Source: Flavobacteriales bacterium UBA4422 (GTDB lineage Bacteria; Bacteroidota; Bacteroidia; Flavobacteriales_G; Salibacteraceae). From it: a DNA stretch of 22,322 nt. The position numbers and the translations under genes were made by a program. The notes beneath the pieces are model-generated. The model was not told the DNA's origin and made no database searches. It saw only the letters and a list, made by a program, of their open reading frames with translations. Of the stretch, positions 1-7,985 are shown one piece after another. The first letter of the stretch is position 1. Each line of letters opens with the position of its first letter. Location of the stretch: assembly GCA_002389645.1 (NCBI GenBank), contig DGQE01000003.1, positions 225,028-247,349 on the forward strand, given 5' to 3'.

Positions 1-22
1 AGTTCGAGTCTCGTCCGGACCG
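1..22 (+). tRNA. 3' end of a tRNA, probably tRNA-Asp (partial)
   Basis: The window opens inside a TPsiC arm: the TTCGAGT loop at 3-9, the closing stem bases, then the acceptor 3' strand CCGGACC (15-21) and a G discriminator at 22. CCA is not encoded. The implied 5' acceptor strand GGTCCGG and the G73 discriminator fit bacteroidetal tRNA-Asp as I remember it. The anticodon lies outside the window, so the isotype is an inference. Confidence 0.75.
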
Positions 23-56
23 CTAAGTGGGATCTAAAAATCCCCGAGAAAGCACG

Positions 57-86
57 AAAAGCTCTAGTTTTACTAGGGCTTTTTTC
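57..86 (+). terminator. Rho-independent terminator after the tRNA
   Basis: A near-perfect stem AAAAGCTCTAGT / ACTAGGGCTTTT (one T-G pair) with a TTT loop at 69-71 is followed by a T run from 80. It sits about 35 bases after the tRNA end and points the same way, so it very likely ends the tRNA transcript. Confidence 0.8.
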
Positions 87-109
87 TTTTTCACTAATTT
101 TAAAGGCAT

Positions 110-133
110 AAAAAAGGGGGCAAAATCACCCCC
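110..133 (-). terminator. Rho-independent terminator after the hsdS remnant
   Basis: Read on the minus strand, GGGGG (133-129), an 8-base loop and CCCCC (120-116) are followed by six T residues. It lies about 40 bases past the stop codon of the hsdS remnant. A second possible stem, CACCCC with GGGGTG around 127-164, overlaps it. Confidence 0.6.
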
Positions 134-173
134 GAAAACGACCCCTGACTTTTCCATCGGGGTGGAAATAGAC

Positions 174-704
174 TTAATTCACCGTTACCTGACCATTCAT
201 TAGCATAGGCAATAACCAATCTCTTAATTCGGATAACTTATTACTTTCAAATTGATTATTAGAGATTAATCGGAAGACAGATTCAAACTTTTCATTATAC
301 AAATTCATTCTCTTATCATCCGGAATAACAAGCGGTATATTATCTAATTGCTCACCACTTATATTCGGTTGAGCAGCCCCTCCAGCAACTTGAAATATTT
401 TACTTCTAAAAAACTCTTGTTTCATAGAGTTAATAAGAAAAGGTAATTTAGAAAAAGGAGAATCGCCTAAATTATATAATCCAACCCTTTGATTTATAAG
501 CAGGGTCGATTCGTATTTAGGTATAAGAGCGAACTTACCAATCGTAGCACCAGTCATAGCTATTATTACGTCTCCTTCTTTAGAATTAAACCTAGAGGCT
601 ACTTTTTTCTTATCAAAATCAACATAGGAAAGTTCATTCGTATTTAGCGTATAATCCTCATTTATATCCTTAATTTTTACAACAGGCACCCCCGATTCTC
701 GCAA
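174..704 (-). pseudogene. hsdS: Type I restriction specificity subunit (HsdS), C-terminal fragment
   Basis: About 176 codons match one target-recognition domain of HsdS: a GVPVVKIKDI start, the GDVIIAMTGATIG strand-turn motif, NQRVG, then GGAAQPNISGEQL and IPLVIP leading into the C-terminal conserved helix, ending LSELRDWLLPMLMNGQ. Complete HsdS proteins have two such domains and about 400 residues, so the first domain and the central spacer are missing. In this frame a stop lies just upstream (711-713), and the upstream DNA codes for a recombinase in another frame, so the gene was cut at about 690-705. No hsdM or hsdR is visible. It cannot specify a normal methylase complex alone, although half-size HsdS proteins can sometimes dimerise. 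Confidence 0.8.
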
Positions 705-942
705 CCTCTTTTAAATTTCGATTAAAAGGCTGAAGAGTTAGAACTCCAAACAAATAGTCCGACTCTACAATCCTTCTAACTCGGTGTATCATCATTCGAG
801 CTTCTCGATTAAGAATAATCTCAACCGGATTTTTCGTTTTCTTTTGCACAATCTCAAGGGCGACAACTCCGGTCTTATTATCCGTTTTCAGTCCAGATAG
901 TTTAGCTCCATTTACATCGGAAAATCTTAAACCGGTATTCAA
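670..942 (-). pseudogene. Tyrosine recombinase (phage-integrase family), internal fragment
   Basis: About 90 codons resemble the first half of the catalytic domain of bacteroidetal tyrosine recombinases: NTGLRFSDV carrying the first catalytic Arg, a beta-hairpin QKKTKNPVEI with the catalytic Lys, and FNRNLKEVAR just where HxxR would follow. The SAM-like N-terminal domain and the HxxR, H/W and Tyr parts are missing. One end abuts the stop codon of the pseudouridine synthase gene (943-945) and the other runs into the hsdS fragment at about 690-705. Recombinases of this family often sit beside hsdS in Bacteroidota and invert its domains, which would explain the pairing. It is inactive as it stands. 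Confidence 0.75.
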
Positions 943-2625
943 CTAAAATGGTACATGTGATTTAAGGGTGATCGATTCCTTTGTAACTGGATGAATAAAC
1001 TCCAACTGCGCAGCGTGCAGATGCAGTCGATCGCTCAGGGTTCCATATAAATCATCACCAACAATGGGAGAATTCAACCCTGATTGATGAGCCGAATGAA
1101 TGCGCAGTTGATGTGTTCGGCCAGTGATCGGATAAAAATGCACACGTGACTTTCCATCCTTCACTTCAATCAATTCCCATTTTGTTCTAGCCTGCTTTCC
1201 GTGATCGTAGCACACTAATTGATGCGGACGATTATCTATATCCACACGAAGCGGTAAGTCTACCTCCCCACTCGTTTGATTTAATTCACCATCAAGCAGT
1301 GCCACATAGCGCTTCTTTACAGTCCGCTTTAAAAATTGGCGCTGCAAGCTTTTGTGCATATCCTTTGTTTTGGCTAATAGTAAGATACCAGAAGTGCTCA
1401 TATCCAAGCGGTGTACGATCAGTGGACCAGTCGCTTCAGGGTACATTGCCTTTATACGAGTATATACAGAGTCAATAATTGTTTTACCCGGAACTGACAA
1501 AAACTCAGCAGGCTTATTGACAGCTAAAATGAATTCATCCTCATAGATAACCTCTAGTACTTTGCCTTCGGCAGGGTTCATTAGCATCGGATTCGGATCC
1601 ACGTTTAACCCTTTCAGCATATGACCCAAAATCGGTTCGCATTTACCGCGACAAGCAGGGTAAAACTGCTGATGCTTTCTCACTTCAGATTTTGGAGAAG
1701 CTCCCCACCAAAACTCAGCCATAGCAATCGGCTTTAAATCATTCTGATAAGCGTATTGCATCAACTTCGGAGCAGCACATTCTCCTGCACCAGCTGGTGG
1801 TACCTGTTGTTCCGTAAATGAAAAAATCGACCATAGACTTTTCCATTCCTTTTCAGCATTTAAAAATTTGTACTCATCAAATAAGCGTTTCTGCAAGTTT
1901 GCTGATCGTGTTTTCCGTTCTTCTTTTAAGATCTTAATCTGTAACATCAGTTCATCGAATCGACTTTGAATCTGCGCTAACTCAGTCCCCCAATGCTTCA
2001 CCAATCGTTTATATTGAAACTGATCGTCTAAACTCAATTTCACTAACTCGGCTTCTATCAATACGTAGTTTTCGTCATTCAAACTTGCCTTTGCTTCTGC
2101 CCTCTTCTGTTTACGAGCCTTTTTACCTTCCTTAATCAACCTACGATGGTCACTCAATTCTTTATCTGAAAGATATTTAGCACTCTGTAAACTCTCTAAA
2201 GCTTCCTTGAAGGGATCACTATTCTCAAGCAATTCAATCTCCTGATTGAGCCTGTTCAACTCCTTCTCCTCCTGGCGAAAGAAGCTGTCTTTAGGTAGCA
2301 TATCAAATACTGGAGGAACAAACATTGGATGGTGATTTTCCTTGGCTAACTTACCAGAAAACGCAGCCAAATAACCTAGTTCTCCATCTACAGATTGCAC
2401 GACTAACACCCCAAACATCTTGCCGATGACCATTCCTTCTTGATCAGGATTCAACCCAAAATTATGATCCCATTTTTGCAATGAAATATATTCTTGAAGC
2501 TGTTTAGCTGCAATTGTGCTGAGTTCATGAGGTTCATAATAAAATGGAAAAGTGAATCGCTCAGGCAATGCAACATGATCAACCTTACGTTGAAATCGAA
2601 TAAAGCAATTGGGCTTTTGGGTCAT
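943..2625 (-). CDS. RluA-family pseudouridine synthase with long N-terminal extension
   Basis: This enzyme converts uridine to pseudouridine in rRNA or tRNA; the target site cannot be told from sequence. The C-terminal 220 residues are a classical RluA domain: EDEFILAVNKPAEFLSVPG, then HRLDMSTSG with the catalytic Asp at about residue 408, and GRTHQLRIH. The front 350 residues hold a conserved-looking region, a charged probable coiled coil (about 130-270) and a Cys/Trp-rich module (GECAAPKLM, FWWGASPKSEVR). This architecture of about 560 residues occurs in a known long subgroup. I chose the ATG at 2625. The frame stays open to a GTG at 2760, but that part is Cys-rich, resembles no family start and overlaps the divergent nuclease gene. 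A TTCCTTTGC promoter-like box lies just before the ATG. Confidence 0.88.
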   Translation of the reverse strand: MTQKPNCFIRFQRKVDHVALPERFTFPFYYEPHELSTIAAKQLQEYISLQKWDHNFGLNPDQEGMVIGKMFGVLVVQSVDGELGYLAAFSGKLAKENHHPMFVPPVFDMLPKDSFFRQEEKELNRLNQEIELLENSDPFKEALESLQSAKYLSDKELSDHRRLIKEGKKARKQKRAEAKASLNDENYVLIEAELVKLSLDDQFQYKRLVKHWGTELAQIQSRFDELMLQIKILKEERKTRSANLQKRLFDEYKFLNAEKEWKSLWSIFSFTEQQVPPAGAGECAAPKLMQYAYQNDLKPIAMAEFWWGASPKSEVRKHQQFYPACRGKCEPILGHMLKGLNVDPNPMLMNPAEGKVLEVIYEDEFILAVNKPAEFLSVPGKTIIDSVYTRIKAMYPEATGPLIVHRLDMSTSGILLLAKTKDMHKSLQRQFLKRTVKKRYVALLDGELNQTSGEVDLPLRVDIDNRPHQLVCYDHGKQARTKWELIEVKDGKSRVHFYPITGRTHQLRIHSAHQSGLNSPIVGDDLYGTLSDRLHLHAAQLEFIHPVTKESITLKSHVPF

Positions 2626-2688
2626 GTAAGTGCAAAGGAATGAAACAGCATCGAGTTGGTATAAACAAAAACTACGAACATTGCAGCA

Positions 2689-3615
2689 ATGAAGTACCTG
2701 TTGATCATTTATGCCATAGCAATAAACCTTAACATTCAGGGGCAAGACACAACTCGGCACATTGGTTTTTCTCTAGTTTACTCAGAAAAACACTAACAAG
2801 CTGTACTAGTTACTTACACCTTAACTAAAAAAGAAACTATAGCCCTTTATGAAAGGTCAAATAATTTCAGGCCTGATCCATTAATCTCAACAGAGTCAAC
2901 CAATGACAATGACTATAAAGGATCAGGATACGACCGCGGACACCTTGCACCTGCTGCAGATATGGCTTGGTCTGTAGAGTCAATGTCTGAATCGTTTTAC
3001 TACAGCAACATGAGTCCGCAAAACCCATCTTTCAATCGCGGCATTTGGAAAAAACTAGAGGAACAAGTGCGGTCATGGGCGGTGGTGTATGACTCTGTTC
3101 TCATAGTTACTGGACCTGTTCTCGAAGATGGTCTTCTAAGAATAGGAGAAAATGGAGTTTCTGTGCCTAACTATCACTACAAAGTGGTTTTAGACAATAG
3201 AGTAAATAGACAGCAAGCCATCGGCTTTGTGCTAGCCAATAAAAAGAGTCCTTGGCCGATACAGAGTTTTGCTATGAGTGTTGATAGCGTTGAAAAGATC
3301 ACCGGTCTCGACTTCTACACTGAGCTAGACGATGTGTTAGAACGCAATCTAGAAGCAACCCTTTGTGTTGATTGCTGGGATTGGTCTATTACTAAACTAT
3401 CACGTCCTAATTCAAATAATGTGAATTCGGTGCATTGCTCGGGAAAAACTCAAAATGGTTATTGCCATGTGCATCAAGATCAACGACCTAATTTGGAAAG
3501 AGCATCAAAGAGGTCAACTACAGTTAGATGTACTGGAACGACCAAAGCTAACACCCAATGCAAACACATGACTTACAGTCCTAATGGACGTTGTTTTCAG
3601 CATGGGGGAAATTAA
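2689..3615 (+). pseudogene. Secreted DNA/RNA non-specific endonuclease, broken by one TAA codon
   Basis: From ATG 2689 the frame reads a signal peptide (MKYLLIIYAIAINLN...), then GFSLVYSEKH, a TAA at 2794-2796 (codon 36), and continues in the same frame with QAVLVTYTLTKKET, FRPDP, GSGYDRGHLAPAADM and NMSPQ. DRGH (residues 82-85) is the catalytic motif of the NUC1/Serratia-type endonuclease family (beta-beta-alpha-metal). In the family the stop position is usually Glu or Lys, so a single base change explains it. After the nuclease domain comes a tail with two Cys/His clusters (CSGKTQNGYCHVH and RCTGTTKANTQC...CFQHGG) like DUF5763 modules. The ORF from the internal ATG at 2962 would lack DRGH and could not be active. 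Likely a nutrient-scavenging or defensive exported nuclease before damage. Confidence 0.85.
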
Positions 3616-3617
3616 TT

Positions 3618-4256
3618 TTACTCGGCAATTACATTGACTCCGATCAGCTCATCGCGCGTGCTCGCAACTACCACATAAATGCCTTGGGGTACTTTATCGT
3701 CAGCCAAAATCACAAGCTTACCATCAATTAACTTCAATCTTTCACTCACGTACACCTCTTGGCCTTGATAATTCCGCAGAACGAGTAATAATTTTAAATC
3801 GTGAAACTCAGATAGGTTGACCAAACGGGTTTCGGGATTATTCGGATCAATAGGCACTATCATGGATCCTTTCTCCATTCTATCCAAACCATAAAACACA
3901 GGTGCAACCCCAGAAAAAACGCTATCATGGTCTGCTACCACCTGCTTAATGCGGTAATATGACCAACCTAAATAGGGCTCATAATCTACCTCAAAATACT
4001 CCATGGCTTTAGGCTCGTCTACTCCACCGTCAAGCACTTTAAATGTTTCAAACTTTTTTGCATCTCTGCTTCGCTGAATCTCATACGAAGCAATCTCATG
4101 TCTTGATAGTGTTGTCCAAGTAATCTTTATGTGATCTTCCTGACTGTAAACAGTGAAATCTGTCAGCTTAGAAAACTCTGTATTCCAATCAGCTGGAGCA
4201 GACTGATTGAACAGTAACTCAAGAAAAAACAAAAGAATAACGCTTAGGGTTTTCAT
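3618..4256 (-). CDS. Exported hypothetical protein, fibronectin III-like with degenerate T9SS-type tail
   Basis: The 212-residue product begins with a signal peptide (MKTLSVILLFFLELLF) and so is exported. Residues about 30-115 look like the Fn3-like segment common in type IX-secreted proteins of Bacteroidota: ITWTTLSRHEIASYEIQRS followed by YFEVD and YYRIKQV. The last 70 residues end PQGIYVVVAS...VNVIAE, resembling the beta-rich sorting domain (GxYxVxxxxxxxxxxxKxxV) but without the usual Lys near the end, so secretion by T9SS is a guess. It converges with the nuclease pseudogene, only two bases separating the stop codons. Function unknown. Confidence 0.75.
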   Translation of the reverse strand: MKTLSVILLFFLELLFNQSAPADWNTEFSKLTDFTVYSQEDHIKITWTTLSRHEIASYEIQRSRDAKKFETFKVLDGGVDEPKAMEYFEVDYEPYLGWSYYRIKQVVADHDSVFSGVAPVFYGLDRMEKGSMIVPIDPNNPETRLVNLSEFHDLKLLLVLRNYQGQEVYVSERLKLIDGKLVILADDKVPQGIYVVVASTRDELIGVNVIAE

Positions 4257-4331
4257 ATCATTAACGACCTAAAGACAGCTGTGTGGTTGATTTAAGAAGC
4301 TGCAAGATATAGATGAGAAATGAATTACACA

Positions 4332-4591
4332 CTAAATAGAAGTAGAAGGATTCTTTCTCGTTTTAAAATAATCTATCAATGAATAGACAGAAACTGCAGT
4401 CCACGCTCCTTGTAGAATAATGAAAGGCCAATAATTCAAAAAGTAAGAAGCAAAGCCAGCCACCACAGCTCCTATCAAATTAAGTAATATATAGATTAAC
4501 CCTTTAGCATCAATCTTATTCAGTGCCACCAAAAATACGCCAACAACAAAATAAAGACGCCAACTGTTCCTATCCAATCCGTTAAATTCAT
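4332..4591 (-). pseudogene. CBU_0592-like small membrane protein with a single-base frameshift
   Basis: The open part (from about 4530 down to 4332) reads LVALNKIDAKGLIYILLNLIGA, YWPFIILQGAWTAVS and YSLIDYF, the pattern of the small CBU_0592 family of inner-membrane proteins with about three membrane helices. The family N-terminus lies in another frame: ATG 4591 starts MNLTDWIGTVGVFILLLAYF, and the two frames join at a run of five A (4531-4535; T on the coding strand). A sixth base would give AYFLVALNK, an uninterrupted protein of about 86 residues. Either the gene is frameshifted or the assembly lost a base. A TACTTTTG box lies five bases before the ATG. Function of the family is unknown. 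Confidence 0.72.
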
Positions 4592-4596
4592 GGAAG

Positions 4597-4604
4597 CAAA
4601 AGTA
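4597..4604 (-). promoter_or_regulatory. Putative -7 promoter box (TACTTTTG)
   Basis: It matches the bacteroidetal -7 consensus TAnnTTTG exactly and ends five bases before the ATG at 4591. No clear -33 TTG element is seen. If used, the transcript would start at or next to the ATG. Confidence 0.4.
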
Positions 4605-4635
4605 AAGCTACTTTGTCCATACTTAAACTTCTAAA

Positions 4636-5238
4636 ATGGCTATGAAAGAAGCCTTGCAACATTTACACCAAGACCACCAGCTTAAACTCGTTTTAGAAGA
4701 AGTTCCTTTGCGTTTGCCTAAGCAGCATCCTGACGTTTATTTCACCTTGCTACGCTCGATTATTGAACAGCAATTAAGTCTAAAAGCGGCCGCCACTATT
4801 TGGAAACGTTTTCTCGCCCTTTTTGGAGACTACCCTTATCCCAATGAAATATTAGCTAGAGAAGATGAATACTTGAAGAGCTGTGGGCTTTCATACCAAA
4901 AAGTAAACTACATCAAAAACATTGCGCACTTCGCAATTAATCATGACTTAAGCGATGATTACATCAATAATTTGAACGATCACGAAGTACTGAAATACCT
5001 AACCCAAATTAAAGGTGTTGGCAGGTGGACCACCGAAATGATCTTGATGTTTTCGATGGGTCGTCAAGATGTTTTCCCTGTGGATGACTTAGTGATCAAA
5101 AAAGCGATGGTTAGCCTATATGATTTAAAAAGTGAAAAACGCGCCTTGATTAAGGAGTTAGAGGCAATTGCTGAAAATTGGAAGCCATATAGAAGTTATG
5201 CTTGCTTCATTCTTTGGGATTGGAAAGACGCTAAGTAA
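4636..5238 (+). CDS. DNA-3-methyladenine glycosylase, AlkA-like (HhH-GPD superfamily)
   Basis: This base-excision repair enzyme would remove alkylated bases such as 3-methyladenine from DNA. The 200-residue protein carries the HhH-GPD fold: SIIEQQLSLKAA early, the helix-hairpin-helix IKGVGRWTTEM at about 126-137 that binds the DNA backbone, and VFPVDDLVIKKA with the catalytic Asp at about residue 151. The N-terminal TBP-like domain of E. coli AlkA is absent, as in many short relatives. The ATG at 4636 was chosen; another in-frame ATG lies two codons later. The gene is divergent from the CBU_0592-like gene and followed by a separate small gene, so it is probably monocistronic. Confidence 0.9.
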   Translation: MAMKEALQHLHQDHQLKLVLEEVPLRLPKQHPDVYFTLLRSIIEQQLSLKAAATIWKRFLALFGDYPYPNEILAREDEYLKSCGLSYQKVNYIKNIAHFAINHDLSDDYINNLNDHEVLKYLTQIKGVGRWTTEMILMFSMGRQDVFPVDDLVIKKAMVSLYDLKSEKRALIKELEAIAENWKPYRSYACFILWDWKDAK

Positions 5239-5313
5239 AGTGCTAATAACTATTAATTCCAGCATACATTTCATCGCAAAACATTAATTTGCACCAACCA
5301 AACAAACAATTAT

Positions 5314-5544
5314 ATGCACAGAAGTCTAGAGGATTTTGAACAAAAACTAAAAGAGTTCTTCGATCGACATGATAAAGACAAGAAGGGTTTATCGCATACC
5401 ATAGCCAAACACTTTGTGAATCATCAAGACGAAGTTTTCGAACACCTTTCAGAGTTGTACCACAAAAAAGAGGGTATTGACGTTACGGAAGATGCGATTT
5501 TCAACACGTCTTTTGGTCCTAACACAGGAGCCACACCTTATTAA
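5314..5544 (+). CDS. Small hypothetical protein (76 aa)
   Basis: A short, highly charged, probably helical cytoplasmic protein without signal peptide or membrane segment. Residues 1-35 (EDFEQKLKEFFDRHDKDKKG) are amphipathic; the end (TSFGPNTGATPY) is small and polar. A TTAATTTGC promoter-like element precedes it by about 30 bases, and a strong terminator follows directly, so it looks like a single-gene transcription unit, which supports that it is real. I do not recognise the family. Confidence 0.65.
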   Translation: MHRSLEDFEQKLKEFFDRHDKDKKGLSHTIAKHFVNHQDEVFEHLSELYHKKEGIDVTEDAIFNTSFGPNTGATPY

Positions 5545-5551
5545 AAACTTG

Positions 5552-5587
5552 AAGCAAAGGCTGATCTATTGCCTTTGCTTTTTTTTA
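5552..5587 (+). terminator. Rho-independent terminator after the 76-aa gene
   Basis: A perfect ten-base stem AAGCAAAGGC / GCCTTTGCTT with a nine-base loop (5562-5570) is followed by a T tract. It starts eight bases after the stop codon of the small gene. Confidence 0.9.
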
Positions 5588-5705
5588 ATGATTCATTAAG
5601 GTCTGATTAAGAATCAACAACTTAACAGTCATTTTCTTTTTGAGTTCGCTGCCTTTATTTTAGAAGGTTTATTAAAGGTAAATCTATTTATCTTCCCGCC
5701 TCTCT

Positions 5706-7973
5706 ATGGAAACAAACGAGCTAATTGAAACCGCTGCGCGTTTTGTAAATAATACCAACGCAAATATTTTCTTGACAGGAAAAGCCGGAACAGGGAAAAC
5801 GACCTTTCTCAAAGATTTAGCGAATAAAACCCATAAGAACTTTGTCATTGTTGCACCTACAGGAATTGCAGCGTTGAATGCCCAAGGTGTTACTATTCAT
5901 TCCCAATTTTTACTTCCTATGGGGACGTTTCTGCCTGTGCGCGATCCTTCTGGCGAGCATTCAGATGGGGCAAGAGTTTTCACACAATATACGCTTACAA
6001 GAAAGCATCCATTAAATGCAGTAAGAAAACAAGTCCTTAGGGATATTGATTTATTGATCATTGATGAAGTAAGCATGCTCAGAGCAGATATCTTGGATGC
6101 TATTGATCACCGATTAAAAGCAGCAAAACGCAATTACAATCAGCCTTTTGGCGGTACACAACTTCTGATGATTGGGGATTTATATCAGTTACCCCCGGTT
6201 GTAAAAGACCATGAATGGTCCATCCTTAGAAATCACTATCAAAGTGCTTTTTTCTTTGATGCTGCAGCGCTACGAGAAAGCGGCTTTGTTTACATCGAAC
6301 TGGAAAAAATATTCCGTCAACAAGACAATGTTTTCATTCGAATTCTCAACAATTTAAGGAATAACCTAGCTACTGAAGAAGACATTGCTGAACTCAATCA
6401 ACATTATCGTCAAGACATCAATAAAAATCCAATTCCGGAAGTAGTTACGCTAACTACGCATAACTATCGCGCTGACGATATCAATCGATCTGCACTGGAT
6501 ACCATCGATAAAAAGTCATTTACCTATAGTGCTGAAATAGAAGGCGATTTTCCTGAGTCTATGTATCCTGTTGAAACAGATATGCAACTGAAAGTAGGAG
6601 CTCAAGTGATGTTCATTAAAAATGACAATAGCGAAGGACGCTACTTCAACGGAAAGTTAGCTACCATAAAAGATCTCGATGGAATAAGCATCACCGTTGA
6701 GCTGCACGGTGAAAAGGAAGAATTGGTACTTCGTCAAGAAAAGTGGGAAAATAAAAAATACACTATTGATCAGAAATCAAAGGAACTAGAAGAAGAAATT
6801 GTTGGGTCTTTCATGCAGTTTCCAATTAAGCTAGCATGGGCGATCACCGTTCATAAAAGTCAAGGCTTAACCTTCGACAAAGCGATAATTGATGTTGGCA
6901 AGGCGTTTGCTCCAGGTCAGGTCTATGTAGCTCTTTCTCGTCTCCGCAGTCTTGATGGTTTGATATTAGGAACGCGCATTGATCCAAGGGTGATCTCTAG
7001 CGATGCACAGGTGATTAATTTTAGCAAACGCAAAGACACTCAAACCGACCTCAATGAACTGCTGAATACAGGTCAGCGCCATTACCTCTATCATCTTATA
7101 GAATCCGCTTTTGACTTTTCTGCCATTACCATGCAGCTAAGACAGCGCAATTCTGATAAGCTTTCGAAAACAGAGTTTGAAGATGAAAGTATGCGCACAG
7201 CCCTTCAAAACATTGAACTAAAATTCAACAAGGAAAAAGAGAATACCGAAAAATTCAGACGACAGTTATTTGGGTTAATTAAGAATACTGACGCTAAACT
7301 ACTCCTTGATCGAATTGAAAAAGGAAGTTCGTACTATACAGCACTTTTCGAGACCAGCATCACTGAGCTTTTCGCTCATATAGCAGAAGTTAAGCAATTT
7401 ACAAAGACGAAAACCTATCTCAATTTCCTCCTTGAAATTGATCAACTACTGAACAAACAATACATTGAATTGAAGGCGATTGGTTATATCGCTCAATGCG
7501 TTCTTGAAGGCACCGATATTGATAAAAACTCCGAATCCTACCAACAAGCAAAAAGCTTCAGGGAAAAACTATTATCGATGTCAGACGCGTTTGCTGAAGA
7601 CAAAGCATCCCGGAGTAAACGTAAAACCGGTAAAAAGCGTAAAACGGGAGATAGCAGCGGTAAAAAAGCCAAAGGTGAAACCTATAAAGTAAGTTTAGGA
7701 CTATTCAAAGAAGACTGGACCATCGAGCAAATTGCCGAGAAACGCGGCATGAGCGCATCGACTATTGAAGGGCATGCTGCTAAGCTGATTGGCGATGGAG
7801 AATTAGAAGTAAACCACTTTATGCCAGAAGATGCTTCTAAGGAAATTGCGAAAGCCATTGCTAGCTCAGATGGAAAAGGAATTGGATCAGTTGTAGCTGC
7901 ACTCAACGGGAAATATTCATTCGGTCAAGTTCGTATGGTGTTGGCGGTGGTTCAGCGCGGTGCAAAAAAATAA
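5706..7973 (+). CDS. Pif1/RecD-like superfamily 1 DNA helicase with C-terminal HTH domain
   Basis: The 755-residue protein is an ATP-driven DNA helicase of the Pif1/RecD2 group, expected to act in genome maintenance in the cytoplasm. Walker A is GKAGTGKTT at residues 25-33, followed by VIVAPTGIAAL (motif Ia), Walker B LLIIDEVSML near 116-125 and GDLYQLPPV (motif III). The C-terminal helicase lobe has AWAITVHKSQGLTFDKA (about 377-393) and YVALSRLRSLDGL. A Lys-rich linker (about 633-660) leads to a C-terminal helix-turn-helix module (IEQIAEKRGMSASTIEGHAAKL), as in the HTH_40-type helicases common in Bacteroidota. Length and domain order are normal. The ATG at 5706 sits 32 residues before the end of Walker A, which suits the family. 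Confidence 0.93.
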   Translation: METNELIETAARFVNNTNANIFLTGKAGTGKTTFLKDLANKTHKNFVIVAPTGIAALNAQGVTIHSQFLLPMGTFLPVRDPSGEHSDGARVFTQYTLTRKHPLNAVRKQVLRDIDLLIIDEVSMLRADILDAIDHRLKAAKRNYNQPFGGTQLLMIGDLYQLPPVVKDHEWSILRNHYQSAFFFDAAALRESGFVYIELEKIFRQQDNVFIRILNNLRNNLATEEDIAELNQHYRQDINKNPIPEVVTLTTHNYRADDINRSALDTIDKKSFTYSAEIEGDFPESMYPVETDMQLKVGAQVMFIKNDNSEGRYFNGKLATIKDLDGISITVELHGEKEELVLRQEKWENKKYTIDQKSKELEEEIVGSFMQFPIKLAWAITVHKSQGLTFDKAIIDVGKAFAPGQVYVALSRLRSLDGLILGTRIDPRVISSDAQVINFSKRKDTQTDLNELLNTGQRHYLYHLIESAFDFSAITMQLRQRNSDKLSKTEFEDESMRTALQNIELKFNKEKENTEKFRRQLFGLIKNTDAKLLLDRIEKGSSYYTALFETSITELFAHIAEVKQFTKTKTYLNFLLEIDQLLNKQYIELKAIGYIAQCVLEGTDIDKNSESYQQAKSFREKLLSMSDAFAEDKASRSKRKTGKKRKTGDSSGKKAKGETYKVSLGLFKEDWTIEQIAEKRGMSASTIEGHAAKLIGDGELEVNHFMPEDASKEIAKAIASSDGKGIGSVVAALNGKYSFGQVRMVLAVVQRGAKK

Positions 7974-7985
7974 TTCTAATCAAAT

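Noticed and set aside
943..960. Possible attachment-site repeat of the tRNA 3' end at the far edge of the scar
   Set aside because: No copy of the tRNA tail sequence (TCGTCCGGACCGC) is visible near 943, so a tRNA-targeted island cannot be shown here.
1352..1546. Plus-strand open frame of 64 codons inside the pseudouridine synthase gene
   Set aside because: It lies wholly antisense to a well-supported conserved gene and encodes nothing recognisable.
2626..2760. Upstream extension of the pseudouridine synthase gene to a GTG at 2760
   Set aside because: The added residues are Cys-rich, resemble no family N-terminus and overlap the signal peptide of the divergent nuclease gene.
7682..7906. Minus-strand frame of 74 codons inside the helicase gene
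   Set aside because: It is antisense to the conserved HTH module of the helicase; no family resemblance or own start signal.
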